Assembly: GCA_001465015.1 (NCBI GenBank)
Contig: LNEO01000246.1
Span: forward strand, 1 to 64,000
From: Deltaproteobacteria bacterium Ga0077539
GTDB lineage: Bacteria > Myxococcota_A > Polyangia > Polyangiales > Ga0077539
Reading direction: 5' to 3'
DNA: 64,000 nucleotides
Positions 57,065 to 64,000 of the stretch are shown here, piece by piece (within the stretch, counting starts at the first letter, position 1; every line of letters begins with the position of its first letter). The notes under the pieces were generated by a model that ran no database searches, was not told the origin of the DNA, and saw nothing but the letters and a program-made list of their open reading frames with translations. The position numbers were made by a program, and so were the translations under genes.

Positions 57065-58687
57065 TCAAGGGCAGTTGGCCGCGCAGTCGAAGACGCAATT
57101 CTTGCAGAAGTTCACCTGGCACATCGTCCCGGTGCACGAGTGAAACTCGCAGAACGCGCCGCCGCGGCCGCCGTAGTATCCAGCCGGCGGCGCCATCGAG
57201 ACGACGCCTGACGTCGAGCAGTAGTATCGCTCGAGCACGCACACGCCCTCGCCGCCGTTGGCCCCCTGGTTGCTGTAGCGATTCTCTGTGGGCGTCAGCG
57301 GAGTTCCGCGACAGGCCCCTGCGCCATCGCAAGCGTCACCGCCGGTGCATGGGTTGCCGTCGTCGCACATCGTCCCAGCCATCGCTGGGGTCTGGTCGCA
57401 AATCGCCATTCCGAGCGCGCATCGGATCCGTCCGGTTCGACACTGCGGCGCCGGGCACGCCCCGCCCGCCATGCACGGCACGCACGTCCCTGCCGCGTTG
57501 CAGATCCCGCCGGGACACGGGGTATCGACGGGGGCGACGCCTCCCGCGACGCACACAGGCGCGCCCGATCCGCACGCGATCGTGCCTCGCGCGCACGGCC
57601 CGCCAACGCCAGGAACGCACGACGATCCAGGGCTGCACGGAACACACGCGCCCGCGGCGCTGCAGACGTTCATCGGGCCGCACATCGTCCCAGCCGGCGC
57701 GGGGCCGATCGCCATGCACGTCGCCATTCCAGCAGAGCAGCTGATCTGTCCTCGCTGACAGGCAGCCGTCGGAGCGCACGGAGCGCCGCTCGCGCAGGTG
57801 ATGCACGAGCCCATTCCGTTGCACACCATCCCACCACCGCACGCGACGCCGGCGGCGACGAAGCCCGTCGCGACGCAGGTCGGCGTGCCCGAGACACAGC
57901 GACGCTCGCCTGTCTGGCAAGGAGACGGCATGCACGACCCGCTGGCCATGCACGTTCCAGAGTCTGGGATCCCCGTGTCGACGATCCCCGTGTCGACGCC
58001 GGTGTCCACGCCGGCGTCCGAGGCAACGTCTTCCGTTGGCGCAGTGCCGTCCATGACCGCGTCGACGCCTGCGTCCGCGGGGCCGTCCGCCGGCGCGCCG
58101 AGGTCGTCGGCGGCGTCGCGTCGAGACGCGTCGAGCTCGCTGCCTGGCGTTCGTGGATCGAACGCGACGAGCTCGGTGTCTGGTCGAACGCAGACGCCTT
58201 CGTCTCCGCACGTGAGCCCCTGCTCTTCGCACCGCTGCGACACAGTGCACTGCATCGGAGGGACTCTCGAGCAGCCGGTGGTGCTGGACGCGCATCGCGC
58301 TGCCAGGAACACCCGCGTCTGCAGCGATCGCCGGGGAATGAACTGAAACCGAATCGTCCTCCGAAGCGGCGCCCGCGTGAGATCCAGCGGGCGAAGCTCG
58401 ATGAGCACGCTCACCGAGTCGTCGCGGCCCGCGCCCTCCTGCGGACGCACCGTAAACGACCCTGGCAACCGCGCGATCCCGGCGTCACGCCGCGCGCCGC
58501 GGATGATTTCTGCACACGACGGCGCGCCGCCAGCCGCGGGCGACACACAAAACGTCATGGTGGCCGGAACGGACGCCGGCAGATCCGTGTCCACCGTCAC
58601 GACCACCTGCGTCGACTCGAACGTACACGACGCGAGCAGCGCTCCGATCGTCACGAATGCTGCTGTCGGTGTCGTTGCGCCGCGCAC
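57065..58687 (-). CDS. Cys-rich repeat lipoprotein
   Basis: About 540 residues from GTG 58687; the open frame starts at a TTG 11 codons earlier. Lipobox LLASC. N-terminal beta-sandwich-like part (about 20-120), then a DTGVDTGIVDTG linker near 235, then at least five Cys-rich modules (about 255-470; patterns CxxGxxC, GxxxCVPC, GTMC) and a last Cys-rich end (CEFHSCTGTMCQVNFCKNC). Likely a disulfide-rich surface or stalk protein. First gene of the five-gene unit. Confidence 0.7.
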   Translation of the reverse strand: MRGATTPTAAFVTIGALLASCTFESTQVVVTVDTDLPASVPATMTFCVSPAAGGAPSCAEIIRGARRDAGIARLPGSFTVRPQEGAGRDDSVSVLIELRPLDLTRAPLRRTIRFQFIPRRSLQTRVFLAARCASSTTGCSRVPPMQCTVSQRCEEQGLTCGDEGVCVRPDTELVAFDPRTPGSELDASRRDAADDLGAPADGPADAGVDAVMDGTAPTEDVASDAGVDTGVDTGIVDTGIPDSGTCMASGSCMPSPCQTGERRCVSGTPTCVATGFVAAGVACGGGMVCNGMGSCITCASGAPCAPTAACQRGQISCSAGMATCMAIGPAPAGTMCGPMNVCSAAGACVPCSPGSSCVPGVGGPCARGTIACGSGAPVCVAGGVAPVDTPCPGGICNAAGTCVPCMAGGACPAPQCRTGRIRCALGMAICDQTPAMAGTMCDDGNPCTGGDACDGAGACRGTPLTPTENRYSNQGANGGEGVCVLERYYCSTSGVVSMAPPAGYYGGRGGAFCEFHSCTGTMCQVNFCKNCVFDCAANCP

Positions 58688-58729
58688 GGAAGACCGGAGT
58701 GTACCTCGCTCGAGGGCCAAGCCTCGGGC

Positions 58730-59020
58730 TCAGCGTCGCTTGGGCGGAAAGATAAACTTGTTGCAGTGCGGACAGCGCGCGTCTGCCCCAGCCTGCTCGC
58801 GAAGCGGACCCGCGAGGGCGCCGGTAAAGAACAAAATGAACGGGATGGCGATGATCCCGAAGCCCTTCAACACGAAGATCGCGAACGGGATCGAGAGCCA
58901 GAACACCGCTTCGGCGGCCCGCCACTTCCAGTGAGGCCTGTTCGGAACCACCCACTTCGCACAAGGCTCGCAGTGCCAGTGAGCAACGGAAGGGCGGGGG
59001 GTAGTCTCGACGGTCTCCAT
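58730..59020 (-). CDS. Small membrane protein with two zinc-ribbon halves
   Basis: About 96 residues from ATG 59020. One CxxC pair near the start (HCEPCAKW) and one near the end (CPHCNKF) flank two hydrophobic helices (AAEAVFWLSIPFAIFVLKGFGIIAIPFILFFTG as the core). It should bind zinc on the cytoplasmic face of the membrane. No Shine-Dalgarno evident. Follows the next gene upstream by 56 nt; function unknown. Confidence 0.6.
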   Translation of the reverse strand: METVETTPRPSVAHWHCEPCAKWVVPNRPHWKWRAAEAVFWLSIPFAIFVLKGFGIIAIPFILFFTGALAGPLREQAGADARCPHCNKFIFPPKRR

Positions 59021-59076
59021 AGCAACGGTCACGGTTGGTAGGGGCAGGATAGCGCGCAGTCGAGCGGATCGTCCCC

Positions 59077-60528
59077 TCAACCCCAGGTCTTCTTGGTCGC
59101 TTTGGCTTTGGTCGACGGATTGCTCGACGGTTTCGACCTGATATTCTCGGCGATTTCGAGGACGCGAGCCCGCCGCGGGTCCGTTTCGCTGAGCTTCGCG
59201 CCAAAGGTCGCGAGCCGCTCGCCGATCGACCGATCCGAGCACGACTCGAGCCAGCCGAGCAGCGGGAGCGATCGCGCTGATGGCTTGGACTCGCCGAGCA
59301 CGACCTCGAGCACAGCATCGAAGCGCCCAGCGTCCTCCCACTCGCAGAGCAGCCCCCAAAGCGAAGAGGCGTCCTTGGTGACGACCCGACTCCCGCGCAG
59401 GATGGCGCCGAGCAGCGCCCGAAGCTCGGGTTGCCCTCGCCGGTGCGGCTGCGCCGCGAGCAGCGCGAAGCCGCTCGAAAACGCGTGCTCGTGTCGCATG
59501 CAAGCGATCGCACAGTCCGCAGCGCGCGCCTTCATCTCGGGGGTCATCCCGCGGAGCCGGTTGCTCACCAGAGCGAGCGCCCGCGCGTAGCCTCCCGTGC
59601 GCTTCTCGCGAACGGTCGACTCGAGCATGGTCACCAGCTTCTCGCGCGGATCGACGGACACAGCGTCGGGCGCCTCGATCGAGAGCGCCTCGTCGAGCGC
59701 CAGCCCCAACGCGACGCCGCCGACGTCGTCGAAGCTGTCCGTGCACACCACGCGCGCCTCGTCGCCGACCATCCCAGCCTCGTCGATCAGCGCCCGCAGC
59801 TTCTGCTCGGACGCGTCGCGCTCGGCCGCGTCGGGTCCGACGATCCAGAGCACGGGCGCGGGTAGATCGTAGGACGCCCACGTCAAGAGCCGTTGCAGCG
59901 CGTGGTGCGTGACCCTCGCGCCCGCCCGCACGATCATGAGCGCGCCGATGTTGGGCTGCCATGGAATCTCCAGCGGCGCGTACTTTCCGCTCTCGATCAA
60001 CACGTACTCGCGCAAGGACGAGCGCAGCGTCTTGTCCGGGAGCACCCGCTCTTCGCCCTCTTCGCCGCCGAAGCCATCGCGCCCGACGAACGCGAACAGC
60101 ACGCCCACGCGAGGCCGTCCCTTGCGATCGACGGCGATCTCGTCCTTGCGACGGACCTTCTTTCCGCCCTCGACGACCTTGCGCGAGCGGCGCTTGACGG
60201 ACTCGCGGCGGATCTTCTCGAGCTGCTTCACGCGCGCCTTGGCCGCGGCGTACAGCGCCTCGCGCCCTTCGACGTTGACGCTCTTGCTCGGGATCACCCG
60301 CGACGGACCTACGATCGCCGCGATTTCGTCGTCCGTCTCTCCGGCCGCCGAAGGATCGAGGGAGAACACGAGCGTGTCGGCGTCGACGTCGAGCAAGCAC
60401 CGCGGGTGATAGAACATCCGCGGGATCGCGGTGGCGATCAGCGTGAACCGGTGCACCGCTGCGTCGCCGCTCGCGATGTCCTCGCCGCACCGGCGGCACG
60501 GAGTGGTCGAAACAACTGTGACGAGCAT
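59077..60528 (-). CDS. Hypothetical protein with N-terminal zinc-finger-like motif
   Basis: 483 residues from ATG 60528. Starts CRRCGEDIASGDAAVHRF...FYHPRC, which looks like a PARP-type or LIM-like Cys/His finger. A basic Lys/Arg segment (KRRSRKVVEGGKKVRRKDEIAVDRKG) follows, then a large helical region with VSNRLRGMTPEMKARAADCA. C-terminal tail is Lys/Ser-rich. It may bind nucleic acid; no family assigned. It is 10 nt downstream of the serine-hydrolase gene. Confidence 0.65.
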   Translation of the reverse strand: MLVTVVSTTPCRRCGEDIASGDAAVHRFTLIATAIPRMFYHPRCLLDVDADTLVFSLDPSAAGETDDEIAAIVGPSRVIPSKSVNVEGREALYAAAKARVKQLEKIRRESVKRRSRKVVEGGKKVRRKDEIAVDRKGRPRVGVLFAFVGRDGFGGEEGEERVLPDKTLRSSLREYVLIESGKYAPLEIPWQPNIGALMIVRAGARVTHHALQRLLTWASYDLPAPVLWIVGPDAAERDASEQKLRALIDEAGMVGDEARVVCTDSFDDVGGVALGLALDEALSIEAPDAVSVDPREKLVTMLESTVREKRTGGYARALALVSNRLRGMTPEMKARAADCAIACMRHEHAFSSGFALLAAQPHRRGQPELRALLGAILRGSRVVTKDASSLWGLLCEWEDAGRFDAVLEVVLGESKPSARSLPLLGWLESCSDRSIGERLATFGAKLSETDPRRARVLEIAENIRSKPSSNPSTKAKATKKTWG

Positions 60529-60538
60529 GGAGAACCCT

Positions 60539-61894
60539 TCAGGGCCTTCGGCACGGCGCGAACGGATCGCTCACGTCCCGAGCGACGCCGTGAAAGATCA
60601 CGCACGACGCGTACTCGATCCAGGGCGACTGACGGAGCCAGAAGTTCGCCGCTGTCCCCGTCGCGAGGATCGAGACCGCGTAGAAGCGGCCCGGCGCGTA
60701 CTCGACCAGTCCGATGTCGTTGTGATTTCCGAGGTCCGGAATCCATCCGGCCTTGTGTCGCATCGTCGCGCGAGCGCCCGCGGGAAGCTGCGTCCCGAGC
60801 ACCCCGCCCGGGCTGCCCGTGCGCGGAGAGAGCGTCATCCAGCGCAGCATCGTCGCGAGGCGAGGATCCGCGAAGATCCGGCCCTGCCCGAGGCGAGTGA
60901 GAAACTCCGTGGCGTCGTCCGCAGTGAAATAGTTCGAAGCGCCCGACCACGAGACGCAGTTGGAAGGCTGGCGCGTGCGTCCCCCGGTGTTCCATCGACA
61001 GAACGAGCTGTTCGTCATCCCCGCTTCGCCGCGATAGAACGTGTTGACCCGCTCGGGCGACGACAGCAGGTCGATCACCGAGCCCGACGCGTCGTTGCTC
61101 GAGTCCCGAAAGATCGGCGTGGAGAAAGGCTCGACCGCCGCCGTCCCTCGATCCAGCACCGCGGCCGCGACCCACATCGCCTTCGCCGAGCTCGCGCTCT
61201 GAAAACGATCGCCGCCGCGATAGCTCGCGCGCTCGCCGGTCGTCAGGTCGCGGACCGCGATCCCGCAGCGGGTTCCGGTCGCCACCATCGCGCACGTCGG
61301 ACCGAGCCGATCGAGCACGCTCTGCAACGACCCCATCGTGACAGGAGCGCGGCACACGTCGTCCACGCCCGCTGGCATCGCCGCGCACCCGCGACCCATG
61401 CACGACTGCTCGAGCCACGCGCCGCCCGAGCAGCGCCCGAGATCGCCGCTGGGAAGACAGTTCCACACGGTGAACCCCGTCATCGTGCCGCACGAGCACA
61501 CCGAGTCCGCCCCGGCGCGATCTGCGCAACCGTAGGCGCACCGCACGCGCTCGACCACGCCCCCGACGCAGCGAGCCCTGGCCCCTGAGCCGTCGCACGA
61601 CCATCGCTCCGTCACGCCCGTAGGACACGCGCTGCCCGTGTCGGCGCGGCCCGTGTCCGCGAGGGCGCTGTCGGCCGCGACGTCGACCTCGCGCGCGTCC
61701 TCCACCGCGGTCGCGTCCAGCTCGATCGCGTCCGCCACGACCGCGTCGTCGCGCCCCGCGACGTCCAGAGGACCGCTCAGACGCGCGTCGGGCTCCGCGT
61801 CGGCCCCGCCCATCGGCGCGCCGCAGCCCGATCCGCTCACCACGGCCCACGCGCAAAGTCCCGTGACGCCCGCCAGCCTCGATCGCCAAACCAT
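60539..61894 (-). CDS. Serine hydrolase lipoprotein (class A beta-lactamase-like fold)
   Basis: About 451 residues from ATG 61894 with GGTGA upstream. Lipobox SGSGC, Asp/Ala linker, Cys-rich region (about 85-185), then a beta-lactamase2-like domain. SSAK in FQSASSAKAMWV fits the SxxK nucleophile; KAG in MRHKAGWIPDLG takes the place of KTG. The SDN-type motif is not clear. It might be a penicillin-binding-like amidohydrolase or esterase at the outer membrane, not necessarily a resistance enzyme. Confidence 0.72.
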   Translation of the reverse strand: MVWRSRLAGVTGLCAWAVVSGSGCGAPMGGADAEPDARLSGPLDVAGRDDAVVADAIELDATAVEDAREVDVAADSALADTGRADTGSACPTGVTERWSCDGSGARARCVGGVVERVRCAYGCADRAGADSVCSCGTMTGFTVWNCLPSGDLGRCSGGAWLEQSCMGRGCAAMPAGVDDVCRAPVTMGSLQSVLDRLGPTCAMVATGTRCGIAVRDLTTGERASYRGGDRFQSASSAKAMWVAAAVLDRGTAAVEPFSTPIFRDSSNDASGSVIDLLSSPERVNTFYRGEAGMTNSSFCRWNTGGRTRQPSNCVSWSGASNYFTADDATEFLTRLGQGRIFADPRLATMLRWMTLSPRTGSPGGVLGTQLPAGARATMRHKAGWIPDLGNHNDIGLVEYAPGRFYAVSILATGTAANFWLRQSPWIEYASCVIFHGVARDVSDPFAPCRRP

Positions 61895-62009
61895 TTCACC
61901 AGGGAGGGTAACCCGAGCGCAGCACGCGCGAACACCGCACGTCGCCCCCAGCCGCTCGATCGGGTCACCGCCCCTTCCGCGCCGAGAGAGCTGGTAGCAT
62001 TCGAGCTCC

Positions 62010-63245
62010 ATGTATCGCATCACACGAATTCAACTTGCCCTTCCCCTGTGCGCGGCGCTCGTGACGAGCTGCGGACCGCAGACCCTCCCCCCCAACGACA
62101 CGGGACTGCCGCGGGACGCGGCCCCGGATTCGACGGTGGACTCGGGCATCGACGCCCAGACGCCGATGGATGTGCAGCCCACGGACACCGGCGTGGACAG
62201 CGGCGTGGACACCGGCGTGGACACCGGCGCCGATCGTCCGACCATCGAGACCGGCCCCGACGTCGAAGAGGACGCGGGACCCGAGACCGGGCGCGTGCTC
62301 GTGTTCGTGCTCGACCGGCTCACCATCGAGCCCGTCGGTCGCACGTCGTACTCGGGCTTCAACCTCGACGGGATCTTCTCGAACACCGACGGCACGACCC
62401 CGCGCTCGTGCGCGCACGGCGACTACACCTCGACGCTCGACCCGGATCAGAACCACCCGACGGCGATGCTCGACCCGATGACTCGACGGGCCACTGGCGC
62501 GCCATCGATGTGCACGCCGGGCGCTGACTGCGCGGGCGGCGTCGACAACCAGCTCCCCGAGATCGCCGACCTCGTCGCGACATCGACGGGCATGGACGTT
62601 CGCGCCAACGCGCAGCGCATGATCAACAGCGGCGAGCTCGCCTTCGTCGTTCGCGTCTCGGGCGTCGACGACCTGATGAACGACCCGTCCGTGACCATGC
62701 GCGTTTATCAGGCTTTTCCCACGTTCTCGACGGGATGCACCGTGGTGCTCCCCGACCGCGAGTACGCCGTCGCGCAGAGCTCGCTCGTCGCGGGGGCGAC
62801 CATGATCGAACAGGCGCGCTTCTCGGTGCGCGCTCGAATCGTCAACGGTCGGGTCATCCCCAACACCGGCTCGACGCTGCCGCTCCCCGTCGCGCCCGGC
62901 ATCACGATCGACGTCAACAGCGCGCTGCTGCGCGCCAACATTTCGGACACGACGCTCACGCTCGGCAACCTCGGCGGATTCGGCCGCGGCTCGCAGTTCT
63001 ACGACGCGATCGTCGCGATGATGCCCTCGTTCGCCGTCCTCGGCGCGACGCTCGTCTCGCAGCTCGTCGACCTCGAAGAGCCCATCCCTACGCCCGGATC
63101 CACGCCCGGACTCTGCTCGCGCACCGTCCCCGCGCCGCCTCGCTTCGGCAACGTCGGCATCGGCGCCACGTTCAGCGCGGTGCGCGCCACGATCGCGGCG
63201 ATGCCCGCGGCCACACGGCCCCTGGGAGCGTGCGGATCGATGTGA
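62010..63245 (+). CDS. Lipoprotein with DTG linker, unknown fold
   Basis: 411 residues. Lipobox LVTSC, then a DTGVDSGVDTG linker (to about residue 95). The rest has no recognised domain but contains few Cys and repeated beta-rich stretches (LVFVLDRLTIEPVGRTSYSGFNLDGIF). Divergent from the serine-hydrolase gene across 115 bp. Function not predictable. Confidence 0.7.
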   Translation: MYRITRIQLALPLCAALVTSCGPQTLPPNDTGLPRDAAPDSTVDSGIDAQTPMDVQPTDTGVDSGVDTGVDTGADRPTIETGPDVEEDAGPETGRVLVFVLDRLTIEPVGRTSYSGFNLDGIFSNTDGTTPRSCAHGDYTSTLDPDQNHPTAMLDPMTRRATGAPSMCTPGADCAGGVDNQLPEIADLVATSTGMDVRANAQRMINSGELAFVVRVSGVDDLMNDPSVTMRVYQAFPTFSTGCTVVLPDREYAVAQSSLVAGATMIEQARFSVRARIVNGRVIPNTGSTLPLPVAPGITIDVNSALLRANISDTTLTLGNLGGFGRGSQFYDAIVAMMPSFAVLGATLVSQLVDLEEPIPTPGSTPGLCSRTVPAPPRFGNVGIGATFSAVRATIAAMPAATRPLGACGSM

Positions 63246-63291
63246 GGTTTCGTTCTCGCTCGTCGTCGCTGAGGTACGCTCGGCGGCGAGC

Positions 63292-64000
63292 ATGAACAGG
63301 TTTCTCGCAGTGACCGCCGCGCTGCTGTGCGCTTCGTGCAGCCCCAGCCAGCGCCCCCCTGACGCCACGAGCGACGCGGGTGACGCACACACAATCAACG
63401 ACGCTTCGACGGACGCGCCCGAGGACGCTGCGACAGACGCGATGGAGCTCGACGCGCCGCCACCGTTGCCGCCCGAAGCGCGACCGCCGGCGGGGCCCGT
63501 GCGAGGGTCCGCAGGGCGCGGGTTTCAGGCGTTTCTCGGGATTCCCTACGCAGAGCCGCCGGTCGGAGACCGTCGGTGGCGATCGCCCGTCGCCAAGGCG
63601 CCGTGGAGCAGCGTGCGCGACGCGATCGCGCCCGGCTCGGCCTGCGCACAATCGGGGCTCGGCAACAACCTCGGCGCCGAAGACTGCCTCTTCGTCAACG
63701 TGCATACGCCGGACCCCAGGCCCAGCAACGCCCCGGTGATGGTGTGGATCCACGGGGGAGCGTTCGTCTTCGGCGAGGGGCTGCAGACCGACCGCGGAAC
63801 AGCAGGCGACATCCTCGCGCAGCGCTACGGGATGGTGGTCGTCAGCATGAACTACCGCCTCGGAAACTTCGGGTTCTTCACGAGCCCCTCGATCGGCGCC
63901 AACGGAAACCAGGGCTTCGAAGATCAACAGCTCGCCCTGCGCTGGGTGCGAGACAACATCGCGGCGTTTGGCGGCGACCCGGCCAACGTCACGATCGTCG
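63292..64000 (+). CDS. Type-B carboxylesterase lipoprotein, truncated by window end
   Basis: Only the first 236 residues lie in the window. Lipobox ASC followed by an Asp/Ala linker, then the carboxylesterase start: GIPYAEPPVGDRRWR, EDCLFVNVHTP, MVWIHGGAFVFGEG (oxyanion hole) and WVRDNIAAFGGDPANVTIV. The GESAG nucleophile elbow is expected right after the cut. It hydrolyses esters at the cell surface or periplasm; substrate unknown. Confidence 0.85.
   Translation, partial: MNRFLAVTAALLCASCSPSQRPPDATSDAGDAHTINDASTDAPEDAATDAMELDAPPPLPPEARPPAGPVRGSAGRGFQAFLGIPYAEPPVGDRRWRSPVAKAPWSSVRDAIAPGSACAQSGLGNNLGAEDCLFVNVHTPDPRPSNAPVMVWIHGGAFVFGEGLQTDRGTAGDILAQRYGMVVVSMNYRLGNFGFFTSPSIGANGNQGFEDQQLALRWVRDNIAAFGGDPANVTIV

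Noticed and set aside
60539-61894. Antibiotic-resistance beta-lactamase
   Set aside because: Only the SxxK and a KAG motif are seen, no clear SDN or Glu-166 equivalent, and a long Cys-rich lipoprotein region precedes it.

Overview
The window is high-GC bacterial chromosome with no sign of plasmid, phage or insertion-sequence genes. The gene set suggests a myxobacterium of the order Polyangiales (Sandaracinus-like). It includes secreted lipoproteins with Asp-Thr-Gly / Asp-Ala linkers after the lipobox, a Ser/Thr protein kinase, an FHA-sigma54 activator, an AgmX/PglI-like domain, a CarF-type plasmanylethanolamine desaturase, and beta/gamma-crystallin and von Willebrand A surface proteins. The lineage is inferred from gene content; no 16S rRNA or marker gene is present.

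Layout. 1-125: tandem 29-bp hairpin repeats running off the left edge. 0.4-7.5 kb: a catalytic/non-catalytic M16 peptidase pair, a zinc-ribbon lipoprotein with an AgmX-like domain, and a large secreted crystallin/lectin/LamG protein. 7.6-12.4 kb: a MATE exporter and an ABC importer operon of the sulfonate/nitrate type (XRE-cupin regulator, ATPase, permease, binding protein). 12.4-18 kb: a tightly overlapped sulfate-assimilation run (cysC, sulfite reductase, cysH), a PilZ protein, and the two-gene glutathione-dependent formaldehyde pathway. 18-20 kb: a Cys-rich lipoprotein and a glycogen synthase interrupted by a one-base frameshift. 20-30 kb: an S9 peptidase, carF, a convergent four-gene operon (FAD oxidoreductase, DUF3419/BtaA-like transferase, GNAT, heme-oxygenase-like protein), then prs and an AAA ATPase. 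30-36 kb: a VWA/Cys-rich lipoprotein and a sulfur operon (SQR, DUF1641-TusE fusion, DsrE2). 36-48 kb: SprT-DUF2786 protein, surface alpha-amylase, VWA lipoprotein, HD hydrolase, metallo-beta-lactamase, M14 carboxypeptidase, acyl-CoA dehydrogenase, pirin, acyl-CoA ligase, one unknown gene. 48-53 kb: a copper monooxygenase-like lipoprotein, a kinase divergent from an FHA-sigma54 activator, and a two-copy 93-bp dyad repeat. 53-64 kb: a five-gene operon of unrecognised surface proteins, zinc-finger proteins, a serine-hydrolase lipoprotein, another lipoprotein, and a type-B carboxylesterase cut by the right edge.

Three sets of genes appear to work together. Sulfur: ABC import, APS/sulfite reduction, and a separate sulfide-oxidation/persulfide-relay operon. 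Lipids: CarF plasmalogen desaturase beside an operon whose BtaA-like transferase, oxidase and acyltransferase could build an unusual lipid or amino-acid-derived headgroup; this is the best candidate for an undescribed pathway. Envelope: many secreted lipoproteins, including the 53-58.7 kb operon, which has no function I can recognise. No tRNA, rRNA or CRISPR array was seen.
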